64,000 nucleotides of DNA from Vibrio cidicii. Its GTDB lineage: Bacteria; Pseudomonadota; Gammaproteobacteria; Enterobacterales; Vibrionaceae. The stretch lies in the NCBI RefSeq assembly GCF_009763805.1, contig NZ_CP046804.1:372001-436000 (forward strand), read 5' to 3'. Both the position numbers and the translations under genes were made by a program. The notes under the pieces are model-generated. The model searched no databases. It saw nothing but the letters and a program-made list of their open reading frames with translations, and was not told the DNA's origin. This document shows positions 41,270-50,748 of the stretch, in pieces; the first letter of the stretch is position 1, and every line of letters begins with the position of its first letter.

Positions 41270-42355
41270 TCATGCAGGGCAACAAAGGGGTTCGACGCAG
41301 CCATCACGTTCGATGATCGCCAGTTGCTCTAAATAAGGCGTAATGTCACCAATATTGTGCTCGACCCACTGCGGGTTGTAGTAGGTGTCGAGGTAGCGCT
41401 CGCCGCTGTCGCACAGAAGAGTAACAATCGAACCTTGCTCACCACGCTGCTTCATTTCACACGCCAATTGCAGCACGCCATACAGATTTGTGCCCGTGGA
41501 CGCGCCGACCTTGCGACCAATCAGCTTGGATAGCCAATGTGCACTGGCGACTGAAGCGGCATCGGGGATCTTACGCATTTCATCAACCACGCCTGCAATA
41601 AAACTTGGCTCGACGCGTGGGCGGCCGATCCCTTCTATCTTGCTGCCTGCATCCAGTGTGATTTCTGCGTTTCGCGATTGGTAGTAATCAAAGAAGACCG
41701 AATTTTCTGGGTCTACCACGCACAGTTTGGTGTTTAGTTTCTGATAGCGGATAAAGCGGCCGATGGTGGCTGAAGTGCCGCCGGTGCCCGGGCTCATGAC
41801 GATCCAACTTGGCTCTGGGTGCTCTTCAAGGGTCATTTGGCTGAAAATTGAATTGGCAATGTTGTTGTTACCGCGCCAGTCGGTCGCGCGCTCTGCATAG
41901 GTAAATTGGTCCATGTAATGGCCATTGAGTTCTTGCGCTAAGCGGCGTGATTCGGCGTAAATTTGATCCGAGCGATCGACAAGATGCGCTTGGCCACCAT
42001 AGAACTCGATCTGCTCAATTTTTTTGCGTGCAGTACATTTTGGCATCACGGCGATAAATGGCAGGCCAAGTAGACGCGCAAAATAGGCTTCAGACACCGC
42101 AGTACTGCCCGATGAAGCTTCAATTACTGTGGTTTCCGGACCAATCCACCCGTTACAAATCGAGTAGAGAAACAGGGAGCGCGCCAAGCGGTGCTTGAGA
42201 GAACCGGTTGGATGGGTACTTTCATCTTTAAGATAGATATCAATGCCTTGCAACGAAGGAAGGTCGAGTTTGAACAGGTGGGTATCCGCTGAGCGTTGAT
42301 AGTCCGCTTCAATCTTGCGGATGGCGTTGTTAATCCAGTCGTGATCAGTACACAT
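41270..42355 (-). CDS. PLP-dependent cysteine synthase/desulfhydrase family enzyme
   Basis: Fold-type II PLP enzyme, 361 residues. The PLP lysine is in [12 protein letters not shown], followed by [14 protein letters not shown] and the phosphate-binding [13 protein letters not shown]. The extended C terminus and the divergent DecR-type regulator suggest L-cysteine desulfhydrase activity (cysteine to pyruvate, ammonia and sulfide) more than cysteine synthesis. The ATG at 42355 has GGAAAG upstream; the in-frame TTG at 42388 is less likely. Divergent from decR across 124 bases. Confidence 0.82.
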   Translation of the reverse strand: MCTDHDWINNAIRKIEADYQRSADTHLFKLDLPSLQGIDIYLKDESTHPTGSLKHRLARSLFLYSICNGWIGPETTVIEASSGSTAVSEAYFARLLGLPFIAVMPKCTARKKIEQIEFYGGQAHLVDRSDQIYAESRRLAQELNGHYMDQFTYAERATDWRGNNNIANSIFSQMTLEEHPEPSWIVMSPGTGGTSATIGRFIRYQKLNTKLCVVDPENSVFFDYYQSRNAEITLDAGSKIEGIGRPRVEPSFIAGVVDEMRKIPDAASVASAHWLSKLIGRKVGASTGTNLYGVLQLACEMKQRGEQGSIVTLLCDSGERYLDTYYNPQWVEHNIGDITPYLEQLAIIERDGCVEPLCCPA

Positions 42356-42479
42356 GTTGGCTTTCCATAATGGGTTCGATAGTGACAAAGTACCTACTCA
42401 TGTGGAGAAATGCTTTGCTTTCTCGTTGGTGATTTCTCTATATTGTAGAAAAATTTTCTCTGAAAGCGGTGAAACTGAG

Positions 42480-42944
42480 ATGTTAGATAAAACCGATCGC
42501 ACCTTGTTAGCGCTGTTGCAGCAAGACGGCACTTTGTCACTCAATGATTTGGCCGAGAAGGTGAACTTAACCACCACGCCGTGTTGGAAACGCTTGAAGC
42601 GCCTGGAAGACGAAGGCTTTATTGAAAAGCGAGTTGCACTTCTCAATGCAGAAAAGTTGGATCTCTCCTTTATAGCCTTCGTGCAAGTGAAAACCTGTGA
42701 CCACTCTTATGCTTGGTATGACCGTTTTGTCTCAACCGTTAATGAGTTTCCAGAGGTGATGGAGTTCTACCGTATGGCAGGGGAATACGACTACATGATG
42801 AAAGTGTTGGTTAAAGATATGAAAAGTTTTGATGAGTTTTACAAGAAGTTGGTCAACAGCGTCGCGGGGATTTCCAATGTGACCTCGACTTTTGCCATGG
42901 AACCGCTCAAGTATACCACTGCGTTGCCGTTAAACGCGTTGTAG
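42480..42944 (+). CDS. decR: DecR-type Lrp/AsnC-family regulator
   Basis: 154 residues, closely similar from memory to E. coli DecR (YbaO), the cysteine-responsive activator of cysteine detoxification. N-terminal helix-turn-helix ([22 protein letters not shown] in two parts) and C-terminal RAM effector domain ([19 protein letters not shown]). The divergent neighbour, a cysteine desulfhydrase-like enzyme, is its probable target. Start at 42480 matches the family ([17 protein letters not shown]). Confidence 0.88.
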   Translation: MLDKTDRTLLALLQQDGTLSLNDLAEKVNLTTTPCWKRLKRLEDEGFIEKRVALLNAEKLDLSFIAFVQVKTCDHSYAWYDRFVSTVNEFPEVMEFYRMAGEYDYMMKVLVKDMKSFDEFYKKLVNSVAGISNVTSTFAMEPLKYTTALPLNAL

Positions 42945-42960
42945 CGTTTAACGGCAACGC
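42921..42960. terminator. 17-bp perfect inverted repeat at the end of decR
   Basis: The 17-base arms at 42921-42937 and 42944-42960 (GCGTTGCCGTTAAACGC and its complement) flank a 6-base loop that contains the decR stop codon. It lies between the convergent decR and tesB genes, so it probably stops transcription both ways, although no T run follows. Confidence 0.6.
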
Positions 42961-42976
42961 AGTGATCGAATGCTGC

Positions 42977-43840
42977 TTATTTGTCGGTGAAGCGCATCAC
43001 GCCTTCTTGTACGGCGGTCGCAACGAGATGCCCTTGCTGATTGTAGATCTCACCGCGCACCAAACCGCGTGTGTTTGAAGCGGTTGGGCTTTCTATCACG
43101 TACAGTAGCCACTCATCCATCTTGAATGGACGGTGAAACCAGATCGAGTGATCAATGGTGGCGACCTGAAAATTAGGCGTCATTAACGATACGCCATGTG
43201 GGTGTAGCGCAGTGACCAAAAATCCCCAATCGGAAGCGTAAGCGAGTAGATATTGGTGGATAAGTTGGCTCTCCGGCATGTCGCCGTTAGCGCGGATCCA
43301 CAGATACTGTTTCGGTTCGGCTTTTTGCGGTTTAAGCGGATTAATCACCGTCACCGGGCGGGTTTCAATTGGCTTTTCGCCGCAGAATGTTTTGCGCAGT
43401 TTTTGAGGGAGGAACTCGGCAATATGGCTGGCGAGTTCTGTCTCGGACGCAAAATTCTCCGGCCCCGGAATTTCGGGCATCGGATTTTGATGTTCAAACC
43501 CCGGCGCATCGCCATGATACGAAGCGGTGAGGTAGAAAATCGGCCGGCCATTTTGCACCGCTTTGACGCGTCGAGTACTGAAACTTCGGCCATCGCGCAG
43601 GTTTTCTACATCATAAATGATCGCTTTCTCGGGATCGCCCGGATAGAGAAAATAGCTATGAAAGGAGTGCACTGTTCGATCTTCCGACACGGTATAGCGA
43701 GCCGCAGACAGTGCCTGCCCCAGTACTTGGCCGCCGTAAACTTGAGGAAGACCGAGATTCTCACTTTGTCCACGGAAAAGACCTTCTTCCAGTTTTTCTA
43801 ATTGCAGCAAACTTAGGAGTTCTTTTAAGGGTTTACTCAT
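42977..43840 (-). CDS. tesB: Acyl-CoA thioesterase II TesB
   Basis: Double hot-dog thioesterase that hydrolyses medium and long acyl-CoAs, 287 residues. Conserved segments: [23 protein letters not shown] in parts, [26 protein letters not shown] and the C-terminal [18 protein letters not shown] with the catalytic Asp. Start at 43840 ([12 protein letters not shown]) has AAAGGA upstream; an upstream extension to 44032 has no support. Same neighbourhood (ybaY, atl, ffs) as in E. coli. Confidence 0.94.
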   Translation of the reverse strand: MSKPLKELLSLLQLEKLEEGLFRGQSENLGLPQVYGGQVLGQALSAARYTVSEDRTVHSFHSYFLYPGDPEKAIIYDVENLRDGRSFSTRRVKAVQNGRPIFYLTASYHGDAPGFEHQNPMPEIPGPENFASETELASHIAEFLPQKLRKTFCGEKPIETRPVTVINPLKPQKAEPKQYLWIRANGDMPESQLIHQYLLAYASDWGFLVTALHPHGVSLMTPNFQVATIDHSIWFHRPFKMDEWLLYVIESPTASNTRGLVRGEIYNQQGHLVATAVQEGVMRFTDK

Positions 43841-44014
43841 AATTTGGCGTTCCTTTGAGTGACCTGTGTCATGTTGTTGTTGGTTCTGATTGGTACGCGA
43901 CAGTGAAACCGTTATTTTTAGCTTAGTCAATATCAGGCGTAAAGTTCTGTTGTACAAGACAGAACGCAATCGCAGACCTATAATCCTTGGTGAACTATTA
44001 ATGAGATCTGTTTT

Positions 44015-44441
44015 ATGAAGAAAATTATTCACGCCGTCCTCTCATTCCTTGTTGGCGTTATTTTAGTCGGTTGTCAGAGCGCCGAGCCAATTGTCCAAGA
44101 TCAGGGGATCAAAACCATCAAAGGAAACGGTCAGTTACCGTGAGCGTATCGCGCTGCCGGACGATGCAACGGTGATTGTGCTACTTGAAGATGTGTCGCG
44201 TGCGGATGCGCCATCGAAAGTGATCGCAAAATACAAGGTCATCACCAATGGGGCACAAGTGCCAATATCATTTGACTTGGCTTACGATACAAAGAAAATC
44301 AATTTCAAGCATACCTACAATGTTCGTGCGCGCATTGAAGTCAATGGGCGTTTGCGATTTACCACCGACACCATCACGCCAGTTGTGACGGATGGCAGCA
44401 GAACGCATCACGTTGATTTAATGCTGGTTGGTGTACGTTAA
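44015..44441 (+). CDS. ybaY: YbaY-family lipoprotein (frameshifted)
   Basis: Predicted lipoprotein, 141 residues after repair, with lipobox LVGC after a signal peptide ([16 protein letters not shown]) and a YscW-type lipoprotein domain ([35 protein letters not shown]). The frame breaks at GAAAC 44124-44128; removing one A gives [19 protein letters not shown]. Without repair the signal peptide is separated from the domain. Neighbour of tesB as in E. coli. Confidence 0.88.
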
Positions 44442-44466
44442 CCTCAAGCTTTCTTATGCTTGCGAG

Positions 44467-44493
44467 AATGGCAGCCGTTATGGCTGCCATTTG
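44467..44493. terminator. Bidirectional terminator between ybaY and atl
   Basis: AATGGCAGCC and GGCTGCCATT form a perfect 10-bp stem with a 5-base loop. It overlaps the last codons of the minus-strand gene. Confidence 0.7.
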
Positions 44494-44780
44494 TATTTGC
44501 GCAGATTGATCCGCCCGTTTTGATTGACCTCTATCTGCTCGGCTAAGAGCTTGTCTCTTTGCCGCACAAAATCCGCTCCGCTGAGTGATATCTTCCCTTG
44601 GCTATTGATCACCCGAAACCAAGGTAATTTGCTGCCTTCGGGTAAGTTACCCAGCGCTTTGCCGACATGGCGAGCATAGCCGGGATAGCCCGCCATTCGA
44701 GCAACCTCTCCATAAGTCGTCACCGTGCCAAATGGAATTTGGTGAATCACGGCAAAGATTTGTGACAAAAATTGGTCCAT
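44478..44780 (-). CDS. atl: Alkyltransferase-like protein (ATL, YbaZ-type)
   Basis: 100 residues matching the DNA-binding domain of O6-alkylguanine transferases. The DNA-binding helix and the Arg finger region are present (GYPGYARHVGKALGNLP), but the active-site Cys is absent: the motif is PWFRV in place of PCHRV. ATL proteins bind O6-alkylguanine without repairing it and recruit nucleotide excision repair. Family assignment is firm. Confidence 0.93.
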   Translation of the reverse strand: MDQFLSQIFAVIHQIPFGTVTTYGEVARMAGYPGYARHVGKALGNLPEGSKLPWFRVINSQGKISLSGADFVRQRDKLLAEQIEVNQNGRINLRKYKWQP

Positions 44781-44928
44781 ACTAAAGCTGTCCTAGTTCG
44801 TGATTGCCAAGGATTGGTAAGCCAGAGATTCTGGAAAACGAGCCCGCTTAGCGTACACCCTTTTACCGTAAAGTTTCCATCGTTACGCTGAGTCTGAGTA
44901 GTACAGAAACGGGTCTTAAGGAGGCGCT

Positions 44929-45673
44929 ATGATATTTTCCGTACTTCAATTTGTCATCACTAGCTTGCTGGCGGTGGTGTGTGCCAGAGCCATCAGTATG
45001 AATCCGGGTGATATCCCCGTTTTGGCGTTGGTGATCCCAGCGTTGTGGATTCTGCCTCAAGGCGGCTTCTTTGGCCTTATCCTCCTTGCCGCTATGACCG
45101 CTTACGGCCTCACTTTGCCGTTGCAGCCGATCGCGTTGTCCATCTGTGTCTGGATTTTGTTTCCACTTTTGATGGTGGTTTTCTCGCGAAAAAGCAGCCT
45201 TGGCGTGCTGTTGACCTCCGGCATGATTGTACTCACCTTACAGGTTGGCATTATGGTGACCCAATCGGCAGGAAAACTCGGCGGCACACCGTGGTTAACC
45301 GTTGTGCAAACTTTATCCGTGATGGTAATTTGGTGGGCGGCTCGTCATTGGAAACCATCAAATCGCCATAGCTGGTGGCCGCTTCTCCTACTCATCCCCC
45401 TTTGGGTCGCAGATCTGCCCAACGCCGTTTTAGTCGCCCTGTGTATCACGGGCATCATGGCCTGCATGGAAAGTTTGAATACACTGAAAAGCTTCTCGTG
45501 GAATACCTTATTGTGTTGGACCCTGCCAACCGTTGGGTTTCGCCGCTTTGGTGGTCACGCCAAGTGTTGAGGTACCTAACTCTGTCTTTGTGGTTTGGAT
45601 CTGTTTGTTGGGTACTGCTTGGATGACCGACTACATTCTCAAAGCCGCCGAAGAGATGGAAGAGCAAGATTGA
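44929..45673 (+). CDS. Multi-pass membrane protein, unknown function (frameshifted)
   Basis: 247 residues after repair with about seven or eight hydrophobic segments and an acidic C-terminal tail (AAEEMEEQD). I do not recognise a functional family. AAGGAGG precedes the start. The frame breaks at GTTTC 45537-45541; removing one T restores the last two segments (TVGFAALVVTPSVEVPN) and a stop at 45673. Confidence 0.75.
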
Positions 45674-45810
45674 GCTTGGTAAGAAAAGTGACCAATATTA
45701 AAAAATGCTAATTTACCGTATGCATATTCAAAATAATTGGTATATGTTTCATATCAATCACTCAGGCTTATTGAGTTGTTTCTAAATAATTAGCAGAAAA
45801 AGTTGTCAGT

Positions 45811-47784
45811 ATGGTCAGGGAAATTTGGTGGCTGCTGGTTGGTCTGTTGTTTTGCCTTCCGTATAGCTCGTGGGCAAAAAACACAGAGATCACCGTCGCC
45901 ACAGAAGCGGATGATGTCGTGACGCGCATTTTGTTTGATGCCTTAGCGGAGCATTTTTCACTGGATGTTCGTTATGTACATCAACCCAGTTTCGATGAAG
46001 TGTTGCACTCCGTCGCCATAGGGCAAACTGACTATGCTGCGAATGTCACCTTTACTCCTGAGCGTGCCAAACTATTCAGTTATTCCTATCCTACTAATAT
46101 CGAATACACCTATCTCTATTCGTTTAACGAAAGTACCTTGGACGATGTTTCTGTAATTGGGTTACCTGATGAGACCATTTATAGCGAGCTGATTGCGGCC
46201 AATTATCCGCATATTAAGCAGGTGAGTTATCAGGGGCATGAACAGGCATTTCAATTACTGGAAACGGGAGTGGTCGACGGCGTTGTGGATGCCATCAATC
46301 AGCTAAAACCGATGTTGTTACGAGGGTTGGATGCGCAGTTACTGAATGACCAGATCTCGATTAAGCCAGTGTCGATTGTCAGTGCCAAAGGCCAGCACGA
46401 GAAAGAGCTTGCCGCGTTCGTCAAATACATTCATAGCGAAGCGGTACAAAAGCGCATTCGAGATGAGATCAGTGACTATCAATTTTCTATTCGTAAAAGA
46501 GCACTGCAGATCGCCCTTGCGAGTAGTCGTATCGATTTAAATCAGCCGCTTACAATTAAACTTGAGCCGATTTTCCCTTACGTGGTTTATCATCCTGATG
46601 GTCGCATTGACGGCATTACCGCCGACGTGGTGCGGCAGAGCTGCCAGATATTGGCCCTCAACTGTCAAATAGTCAGCCACGCTAACGAAACGTGGGGGAA
46701 CATGTTGGGCGAGTTTACCAGACAAGAAGTGGATATGATTGCACCGCTCACTTATACCAGAGCCCGTGAACAGATCGCCCAGTTTACCGTTCCTCACTAT
46801 GCTCCCCAATCGGTGATGGTCAAACGCATCGGCTATAAGGAGAAGGTCTATTCGCATGTATCCCAGTTGATCGCCGAGAAAATCGGCGTGGTCAAAGACG
46901 ACTTCTTTGATGCACTGCTTAGCCAGATGTTGCCGCTTAAAGAACTTGCTCGATATCGGGATCATCAACAAATGGTTGAGGCTTTACTGAGTGAGGAAGT
47001 TGACTACATTGCGATGGATACGGCCACATTAAACTATCTATTGCGCGCTGAATCGATGCCAGCCATTGAACAAGACGAGTCGATCGGTGTTTTTCACCAT
47101 TCTAAAGTATCGATTGGTCTTGCTAACAATGGACGTGGACAAGAACTCGCTCCCTATTTTTCAAAAGCAATTCAAATGCTCGATCTGGATGCCATCACTG
47201 AGCACTACGATCTGCGCCCAAATTGGCGCAGTTCTTTGCAAATGGAGCGGCTATTTGCGTCGCGTACCCAGACGCTGTTTACAGCGCTGTTTATTTTTGT
47301 CGTGCTCATCTCTTTTTATCTCTATCGTCAGTCGAACACCGATAACCTCACCGGGCTGGGGAATCGTCGCTCACTGGTGCAGAAATATGGTAAAGGCATC
47401 CCAAACGACTTAACGGTGCTGTACATCGATCTCAACCAATTTAAACCGATCAACGATACTTATGGTCATCACAGCGGAGATATGGTGTTGAAGAGAATTG
47501 GCCAGCAGATCCGCCAGCAATGGCCTGGCAAAGCATTCCGCGTCGGTGGGGATGAGTTTATCCTGATTGGTAAAATCGCGCAGAGCGAAGTGGAGAATTC
47601 ACTACAACGCTTCAGTCGTTTTGTGATTGACTCCGATTTGCTCGGTATGCCGCTAGTGGTCACGGCGTCGGTTGGTATTTCACGAAGCAGAAAACAGTAC
47701 ATGAGTTTACAACAAGCGTTGCACTTAGCTGATGTGGATATGTACCAAAACAAACATCAGCAGCGAGAGATGGGGTACTCTTAA
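45811..47784 (+). CDS. Diguanylate cyclase with two periplasmic substrate-binding domains
   Basis: 657 residues: signal peptide, two tandem bacterial extracellular solute-binding (PBPb) domains at about 25-235 and 245-485, a membrane segment near 490-510 (TLFTALFIFVVLISFYLY), and a GGDEF domain with an intact active site RVGGDEFILIG. It should make cyclic di-GMP in response to a small ligand captured in the periplasm. No RxxD inhibitory site is obvious. Monocistronic, between a membrane protein gene and ffs. Target behaviour (biofilm, motility) is inferred from the enzyme class. Confidence 0.88.
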   Translation: MVREIWWLLVGLLFCLPYSSWAKNTEITVATEADDVVTRILFDALAEHFSLDVRYVHQPSFDEVLHSVAIGQTDYAANVTFTPERAKLFSYSYPTNIEYTYLYSFNESTLDDVSVIGLPDETIYSELIAANYPHIKQVSYQGHEQAFQLLETGVVDGVVDAINQLKPMLLRGLDAQLLNDQISIKPVSIVSAKGQHEKELAAFVKYIHSEAVQKRIRDEISDYQFSIRKRALQIALASSRIDLNQPLTIKLEPIFPYVVYHPDGRIDGITADVVRQSCQILALNCQIVSHANETWGNMLGEFTRQEVDMIAPLTYTRAREQIAQFTVPHYAPQSVMVKRIGYKEKVYSHVSQLIAEKIGVVKDDFFDALLSQMLPLKELARYRDHQQMVEALLSEEVDYIAMDTATLNYLLRAESMPAIEQDESIGVFHHSKVSIGLANNGRGQELAPYFSKAIQMLDLDAITEHYDLRPNWRSSLQMERLFASRTQTLFTALFIFVVLISFYLYRQSNTDNLTGLGNRRSLVQKYGKGIPNDLTVLYIDLNQFKPINDTYGHHSGDMVLKRIGQQIRQQWPGKAFRVGGDEFILIGKIAQSEVENSLQRFSRFVIDSDLLGMPLVVTASVGISRSRKQYMSLQQALHLADVDMYQNKHQQREMGYS

Positions 47785-47901
47785 GTCTTTGTTTATCCAT
47801 TATGCTTGGCACTTCTCCAAGATAATGGAGTCTTATCACGCGCATTTTGCGCAAGAGTTAAGCGTTCAAACCGCCATGTCGGGATAATTACGAGATTAGG
47901 G

Positions 47902-47930
47902 TTGCAATCCGTCAGGCGATGCTTAATAAT
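47902..47930 (+). promoter_or_regulatory. Probable promoter of ffs
   Basis: TTGCAA, 17 bases, AATAAT. Transcription would start near 47937, leaving a 5' leader of about 30 bases before mature 4.5S RNA, comparable with the RNase P-trimmed leader in E. coli. Confidence 0.5.
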
Positions 47931-47969
47931 CGTGCCCAAGTTAGGCGTTAGCCCAACAACAGAATCTAT

Positions 47970-48072
47970 GGGGCTCTGGTCCTCTCGCAACAATAATTCG
48001 TGAACTCGGTCAGGTCCGGAAGGAAGCAGCCGCAGCGAATGACTTGTGTGCCGGGATGTGGCTGGGGCCCCA
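47970..48072 (+). ncRNA. ffs: 4.5S RNA, signal recognition particle RNA
   Basis: About 100 bases that fold as one long hairpin: GGGGCTCTGGTCC at the 5' end pairs with the GGGGCCCC region at the 3' end. The apical domain carries the conserved Ffh-binding segment GGTCAGGTCCGGAAGGAAGC with a GGAA tetraloop. Located after tesB-ybaY-atl as in E. coli. The Tn7-like element begins about 10 bases past its 3' end, leaving the RNA intact. Confidence 0.96.
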
Positions 48073-48082
48073 CCCATATTGA

Positions 48083-48153
48083 TGTCGTTTAAATCATATC
48101 CTGTCCAAATAAAATCATAAAGTGTCCTTTTAAAAGTTTAAAAGTGTCCTAAA
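48083..48153. mobile_element. tnsA-proximal end of a Tn7-like transposon
   Basis: The element probably begins with TGTCG at 48083. Three direct ~20-base repeats follow at 48091-48110, 48112-48131 and 48134-48153, each containing a core like AAATCATAAAGTGTCC; spacing is 21-22 bases, as for TnsB-binding sites. ATTGA at 48078-48082 would be the 5-bp target duplication; the matching copy at the far end was not found in the window. The exact terminal base is inferred. Confidence 0.7.
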
Positions 48154-48192
48154 CTTAATTTGGTTGTTTTCTTACAACATTAAGGGACACAT

Positions 48193-48819
48193 ATGTATAT
48201 TCGTAATCTTCGTAAGCCATCTCCAAACAAAAATATTTATAAGTTTGCAAGCAGTAAAAACAAACAAACGATTTTGTGTGAGGGTAGCTTAGAAAGAGAC
48301 TGCTGCTATCACTTTGAATATGATTCGGATGTCGTAAGTTATGAGTCTCAGCCGGAAGGTTATTACTATGAATATGATGGTAAACAGCTCCCCTATACTC
48401 CAGATTTTTTAGTTAACTACATTTGTGGCTATTGCTGCTTTGTTGAAAATAAGCCTTATGGTAAAACCTTAAGTAAAGAATTTAAGCAAAAGTTTGAGTC
48501 AAGGAGGCTAGCGGCTAAATGCTTAGGATTCGACCTTATCTTGGTTACAGATAGGCAAATTCGCAAAGGTTTTTTTCTTGAAAACAGTAGGCTGGTTCAT
48601 CGTTATAGTGGGTGTATAGATAGCGATAAGCTATCTATAACGATATACGAGATGCTATCTGCCTTTAACTTGATAAAAATCGATGAATTAGCTTACAAGG
48701 CTAACCTGTCAATAAGCAGTGTTTTGGCTATTGTGTTGAAATTAGTTTCACAGGGTAAGGTTTGGATTGATCTTGACTCAGCGAGGATCAATGAAACTAC
48801 ACTAGTTGAGGTTAGATAA
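48193..48819 (+). CDS. tnsA: TnsA, Tn7-like transposase endonuclease subunit
   Basis: Cuts the 5' ends of the transposon during cut-and-paste transposition with TnsB, 208 residues. Restriction-enzyme-like core is visible: Glu in CEGSLERDC, Asp in LPYTPDFLVNY and Lys in FVENKPYGK. The length is that of the short TnsA proteins of CRISPR-associated Tn7-like elements (Tn7 TnsA is 273). AAGGGA precedes the start. tnsB begins immediately after its stop. Base composition is markedly AT-richer than the preceding core genes. Confidence 0.9.
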   Translation: MYIRNLRKPSPNKNIYKFASSKNKQTILCEGSLERDCCYHFEYDSDVVSYESQPEGYYYEYDGKQLPYTPDFLVNYICGYCCFVENKPYGKTLSKEFKQKFESRRLAAKCLGFDLILVTDRQIRKGFFLENSRLVHRYSGCIDSDKLSITIYEMLSAFNLIKIDELAYKANLSISSVLAIVLKLVSQGKVWIDLDSARINETTLVEVR

Positions 48820-50748
48820 ATGGTGGGAAGGTTCAATGATGAATTTTACCCCGCATACAGCGAAGAGGAAAACGAAGAGTTTTTAGCTTTGCCAGAAACA
48901 AAGCGAAGCAACCTTCAGTATGGTTCCTTAGAATCCGCAAATATTATTGAACGCGATCTGGACTCCTTTCCTGAAGAGCAAAAACAAAAAGCTCTGAATC
49001 GATATAAATTGCTGAGTTTAGTTAGTAAAGATTTAACGGGAGGGTGGACACCGAATAATCTTGAGCCACTGATTGATAGATATTTTAAGCAAACAACTCT
49101 GAACAATAAACCAAGTTATAAAACATTACAGAGATGGCATCATTCGTTCTGTCAATCCAATGGTTGCTTAACTAGTTTGGTTGATAAACATCATCTAAAG
49201 GGAAACCGATCCGAAAGAGTTACTGGTGACGAGGCATATTACGATGAAGCTTTGTTGAAGTTTTTGGATGCCAAAAGGCCTTCCATTAGAGCCGCGTATA
49301 CGTATTATTCTGATCAAATTAACATCGCTAATTCAACTATTGTTGTTGGTAAAATACCTATAGTTTCCTATCAAACTTTTAAAAACCGTATCCAGAAAGA
49401 GCAACCATACAGCGTAGCTTTGGCTAGGCATGGTAAATATTATGCTGATAAGCTGTATAATTACTACCAGTCTATAGATCCACCTACACGTATTCTTGAA
49501 AGAGTAGAAATGGATCACACGCCGTTAGACCTTATTCTCTTACATGATGAGTTGTTAGTCCCACTAGGAAGAGCGCATCTTACATTATTAGTTGACATTT
49601 TTAGCGGATGTATTGTCGGTTTTCACTTAGGGTTTAAACATCCTAGTTACGTTTCTGCGTCAAAGGCTATTATCCATGCAACTAAAAATAAAAACTATAT
49701 CGCTGATTTACCGATAGAATTTGAAAATAAATGGTTGTGCGAAGGAAAGATTGAAAACTTGGTGGTTGATAATGGCGCTGAATTTTGGTCTAAAGATTTA
49801 GAAGACTCATGTTTAGAAGCCGGTATTAACGTGGTTTTTAATAAAGTTCGAAAACCTTGGTTGAAGCCATTTGTAGAGCGAAAGTTCGGAGAGATTATTC
49901 AAGGAATAGTCGGTTGGGTTCCAGGTAAGACATTTTCAAATGTTCTTGAAAAAGAAGACTATAAGCCAGAAAAAGATGCAGTTATGCGCTTCAGTGTATT
50001 TGTTGAAGAGCTACACCGTTGGATTGTTGATGTTCACAATGCGAATGCAGATAGCCGCAGGTCAAGGATTCCTAACCTCTATTGGAAAAAAAGTTATGAG
50101 GTCTTACCGCCATTAACTCTTTCAATTGAACATGAAAAGGCTTTTACCGTAGTGATGGGTAGTTTTCATAAGAGAAAACTAACAAGTCAGGGCATCAAGT
50201 TTAAGCATATAGATTATGATTCAAATGCTTTAGCACAATACCGAAAAGAATACGCTCAGACAAAGGCCTCGGCTATCAAAAAGATTAAGGTTGACCCTGA
50301 CGACTTATCTACAATTTACGTTTATCTAGAAGAATTGAAAGGATACCTTGAAATTCCTAGTAAAGATTCGACTGGTTACACTTATAGGCTGAGTCTATGT
50401 GAACACGAGAAATTAGTTAAAGCTCACAGAGCATATATTGAAGGTGAGATAAATGTGTTATCTCTAGCAAAAGCTAGGATGGCATTACATGATAGAATTA
50501 AGTCTGAGCAAGAGAACTTGAAAAATATGGAATTGCCAGAACGAAAACGAAAAGCTAAAGGAACCAAAAAAATAGCTGAAGTATCAGGAATTAATAGTGA
50601 TACGCCATTGGCAAATCTTAGTGATAAGACCCCAATAAATATCTCATCTAGTGAATCTGAGCAAACCAATACCGAAAATTTATCACCAGCTGAAGACTTT
50701 CGTTCAACTTGGAATGAACTTTTAACTGAGAAGGGGAGGGAGTGTTGA
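48820..50748 (+). CDS. tnsB: TnsB, Tn7-like DDE transposase
   Basis: Binds the end repeats and joins 3' ends to target DNA, 642 residues. DDE residues are visible: Asp in VEMDHTPLDL, Asp in LVVDNGAEFWS and Glu in KPFVERKFGE. N-terminal helix-turn-helix region (PSYKTLQRWHHSF) and C-terminal mu-type beta-barrel follow the retroviral-integrase fold. It starts directly after tnsA and its stop overlaps the tnsC start. Confidence 0.94.
   Translation: MVGRFNDEFYPAYSEEENEEFLALPETKRSNLQYGSLESANIIERDLDSFPEEQKQKALNRYKLLSLVSKDLTGGWTPNNLEPLIDRYFKQTTLNNKPSYKTLQRWHHSFCQSNGCLTSLVDKHHLKGNRSERVTGDEAYYDEALLKFLDAKRPSIRAAYTYYSDQINIANSTIVVGKIPIVSYQTFKNRIQKEQPYSVALARHGKYYADKLYNYYQSIDPPTRILERVEMDHTPLDLILLHDELLVPLGRAHLTLLVDIFSGCIVGFHLGFKHPSYVSASKAIIHATKNKNYIADLPIEFENKWLCEGKIENLVVDNGAEFWSKDLEDSCLEAGINVVFNKVRKPWLKPFVERKFGEIIQGIVGWVPGKTFSNVLEKEDYKPEKDAVMRFSVFVEELHRWIVDVHNANADSRRSRIPNLYWKKSYEVLPPLTLSIEHEKAFTVVMGSFHKRKLTSQGIKFKHIDYDSNALAQYRKEYAQTKASAIKKIKVDPDDLSTIYVYLEELKGYLEIPSKDSTGYTYRLSLCEHEKLVKAHRAYIEGEINVLSLAKARMALHDRIKSEQENLKNMELPERKRKAKGTKKIAEVSGINSDTPLANLSDKTPINISSSESEQTNTENLSPAEDFRSTWNELLTEKGREC

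Noticed and set aside
43841..44032. N-terminal extension of tesB to 44032
   Set aside because: The conserved protein and a good ribosome site begin at 43840; the extension overlaps the start of the divergent ybaY gene.
44478..44780. Active O6-methylguanine-DNA methyltransferase
   Set aside because: The catalytic cysteine motif PCHRV is replaced by PWFRV, so it is an alkyltransferase-like protein without transfer activity.
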